Positions 61,770-64,000 of a DNA stretch of 64,000 bases are shown here, in pieces. The position numbers were made by a program, and so were the translations under genes. Position 1 is the first letter of the stretch. Each line of letters starts with the position of its first letter. The notes below the pieces were generated by a model. It worked only from the letters and a program-made list of their open reading frames with translations, made no database searches and was not told the origin of the DNA. The DNA is from Arion vulgaris. Lineage: Eukaryota; Mollusca; Gastropoda; Stylommatophora; Arionidae. Where the stretch lies: NCBI GenBank assembly GCA_020796225.1, contig CM036758.1:60723274-60787273 (forward strand), read 5' to 3'.

Positions 61770-62325
61770 GAAGACATTAACCCTCCTAGAGTACAAAAAG
61801 CAAATGCTGTAACCTACCAGCTAGCCACATTGTTAAGGTACCCAAAAATTTCACAGGCAGCTAAGCAACAGATGATCAACAGCACTTTTATACCTACTTT
61901 GTGTTACCAGAGCCAAACATGGCCATTGAGCAAAGCGCAGTCACAAAAATAACTACATGTGAAATGCGTTGCCTGCGAAAAGTTACCAACAACACAAGAA
62001 AAGACAGAATCACTAACATCAGCATAAGAAGAAAGTTGGCACAAAACCATGCTTGAATTACATAGATAAACAAAGAATGAAGTGGTTTGGCCACTTAATA
62101 AGAATGCATACAAACTCCACAGTATACAGAGTCTTCTACAACAGAACATCGGAAAGAAGGCAAGAGGATGACCACGGAAAAGATAGTTAGATCGCGTAGC
62201 AGAATCCTGTGAAAGAGCAAAGATAACAATCACACAAGCCACCAGAACAGCGCAAGACAAAAACAGAAAACCACGACACTGGGCAACAAAACGGTAGCAG
62301 TGTGACGACAAAAGAAGAAGATTAA
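61770..62325 (+). pseudogene. LINE-J RT C-terminal region
   Basis: Pieces VTYQLATLLRYPK, CYQSQTWPLSKAQ (the YG.ETW-type motif), KDRITNISIRRKL, KWFGHLIRM and KRWLDRVAESC, then a 3' end GCAGTGTGACGACAAAAG with (GAA)n. Multiple frameshifts and stops. Confidence 0.8.
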
Positions 62326-62329
62326 CCCT

Positions 62330-62705
62330 CACCTCGGACTCCACAATTACTAAAGTTACTTAATGCAATCATATAATTGCCGCAAAACGTGTGCATACAC
62401 GCACAGTTCGCCTCTTCCATACATGTGCAACAGTTTGTAAACAATTTAGACGTGGTGACTTTATTGCAGCGCGATTTCACAATAACTCGCACCAATAGAT
62501 CGCTATTATCAAGATTCATTTTAGCGGCCAAAACGTCTTCAAATTTCAATTTATAAGACAACAATAACACGTAGAATTAAATGTGCAAGTTTCTATTTTG
62601 ATACTTGTTTTCAGTGTTCAAGTTTCATATTACATGATAACTAGCAAATCAGGTTCAATGTTAAGCTAGCTAGAATGGTTTCAAATCATATGATATTGCC
62701 AGGAT
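62330..62705. other. no recognisable feature
   Basis: No family match. Confidence 0.4.
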
Positions 62706-62710
62706 CAATT

Positions 62711-62953
62711 TACCTGGGCTCAAGTTTGGGGTGTAAAGAATAGAACATTTGTTACCTGCCACGCATGTCGTAAGAGGCGATTAAAGAGGTTTGGCTGAAA
62801 TCGGATGCACGTGTCCTAAACGTGTAGAAGTCTATGCGTTTAGGGCCTACTAAACCAATGTGCAACGTATACACATTCTTGGCAAGGATCAAACATATCA
62901 CAAAGAGTGATTAAAATTGGTCGTAAAGAACGAACGCAAAGAAGAAGTAGAAT
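62711..62953 (+). mobile_element. SINE-B2, complete
   Basis: CTGGGCTCAAGTTTGGGG, core CACGCATGTCGTAAGAGGCG, GTAGAAGTCTATGCGTTTAG, and end GAACGAACGCAAAGAAG. Confidence 0.88.
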
Positions 62954-62994
62954 AATCATTGGACATGTCTAGTTTGCTAGATTCCATTTGCAAT

Positions 62995-63190
62995 AATGGA
63001 AGTTTGTGAATCTTAAGAGAAGACCAAGAAAAAGATGGATAGACAATATCAAGACCACACTACATAACACGGATACAACACAACAAGAGCGACTCATCTA
63101 GCCCTAAAACGCAAATTAAAGCTCCTATCCCTACGCTTAACGGCAAGAAGTGGACAGCCAACTATATCTTCCACCTGGGAATAGACAATA
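62995..63190 (+). pseudogene. LINE-K 3' end
   Basis: KRRPRKRWIDNIKTT near 63015, then CTACGCTTAACGGCAAG and TATCTTCCACCTGGGAA as in 26800-26850. Confidence 0.7.
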
Positions 63191-63417
63191 GTGCATCTTA
63201 ACGATTTCACTTCATAGTTATTGTTTTTACGTTTTGGGGCAATCATGTTGCAGTGCGTACTGAATCAGGCAGTATACTGGCTTACACTTTCTTCAAAAAT
63301 ACAACAAGCCAATAAATCGGCTCATAAGGGTGAAGGTGTTAAGATGTAACACAAACCTGTGAGCATACATTTTTTTATGATATGTTTTTTTAAATTTCTT
63401 CTGCTTATTTCTTCCTC

Positions 63418-63675
63418 CTCTTCTTCTTCTTCAAACGCTCCATATCTACCGCTTGTTAACCACTCTGTGTGATTTGTATATGATCTAAGCTAAGAGAGTT
63501 GTACGTTGTGCCAGTTATGCGTCTACAAGTATGCCAGCACATCCGATTTCTGCGACGTTTTTTATTTACTAGGTAGCTTCCAAGGTCCTACATCAGTCGC
63601 CTCTTACGACATGCCTTGTAGGTAGCAGTGGGGCTATTCTTTGCTTCCCCATCGGGCCCCGGTACCACACGGGAG
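63418..63675 (-). mobile_element. SINE-B1
   Basis: Reverse copy: CTTCTTCTTCAAACGCTCC, CGCCTCTTACGACATGCC, and GGGCCCCGGTACCACACGGG. Confidence 0.88.
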
Positions 63676-63787
63676 TTTTTATTTCAAAATAGTCATGCTA
63701 CACTAATCGAATTTTCTCAGACGTATATCACGAGATGTAAAATATTATTATATTAATGTATTCCACATCCGATTAGCAACAATTTAA

Positions 63788-63900
63788 CCCTTTCACCCTA
63801 CTTGGCCTATATACCGGCTCGCAGTACTTTTGAGGATGATGCAAAGCCGATATAGTGGCTATTTCAATATGAAGAAAAATATGAAAATATATGAGGCGTA
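63788..63900. mobile_element. piggyBac-like MITE, left end
   Basis: TTAA (63784-63787) then CCCTTTCACCCTACTTGGCC, similar to 42463 onward. The right terminus was not found; the 3' limit given is approximate. Confidence 0.6.
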
Positions 63901-63965
63901 AAATCATGTGAACGGGCGATGTGAACAAACACAAGCAGATAACAGTTTTGCAATGAAAAAAAAAT

Positions 63966-64000
63966 GAAAATCGTGGCATATCCTTTACAGGACGTAGCGA
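63966..64000 (-). mobile_element. SINE-Q, cut by window edge
   Basis: AAAATCGTGGCATATCCTTT and ACAGGACGTAGC are the family end. The rest lies beyond the window. Confidence 0.75.

Overview
This window looks like gene-poor nuclear DNA of an animal. It is AT-rich with no convincing host protein-coding gene, rRNA or intact tRNA gene. Almost everything recognisable is a dead or dying transposable element, or a tandem array grown from one. The mixture suggests an invertebrate, plausibly a lophotrochozoan such as a mollusc: several tRNA-headed SINE families, RTE-like and RNase-H-bearing LINEs, small hAT-, piggyBac- and mariner-like elements, and foldback elements. That taxonomic guess is inference and no marker gene supports it. 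Scattered 1-bp indels between repeat units suggest either old repeats or noisy long-read sequence.

Family names are mine and local to this window. SINE-A: about 205 bp, tRNA-like head, poly-A tail, a dozen copies. SINE-B: three or four modular subfamilies (B1-B4) sharing a GTCGTAAGAGGCGAC hairpin core and a (GAA)n tail, about 25 copies. SINE-C: about 420 bp. SINE-D: about 230 bp. SINE-Q: about 245 bp. SINE-R: about 260 bp. Ret-E: about 345-bp retroposon. FB-F: palindromic foldback. LINE-G: RTE-like, with the only long ORF, 505 codons at 38603-40120. LINE-H, -J and -K: related RT C-terminal fragments. LINE-I: RNase-H LINE ending in (CATAA)n.

Layout: 1-9300 is a SINE/LINE graveyard with a trinucleotide array. 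9300-16300 holds three large arrays: 88 bp from a LINE 3' end, 22 bp unrelated, and 30 bp from a SINE promoter head. 16300-31500 is densely nested SINEs and LINE ends with MITEs and two foldback or TIR elements. 31500-41000 holds RNase-H fragments, a five-unit chimeric SINE-B array and the LINE-G ORF. 41000-48000 holds satellites of 89, 53 and 20 bp and LINE-I copies. 48000-64000 holds MITEs, the large FB-F palindrome, a roughly 70-bp array made from the LINE-H 3' end, and more LINE ends.

The main theme is structural. Element termini (LINE 3' ends and SINE tRNA heads) have repeatedly been amplified into local tandem arrays. Many insertions are nested and have readable target-site duplications, which gives a relative chronology. 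The most unusual single signal is a hammerhead-like stem motif with compensatory changes in the arms of FB-F.
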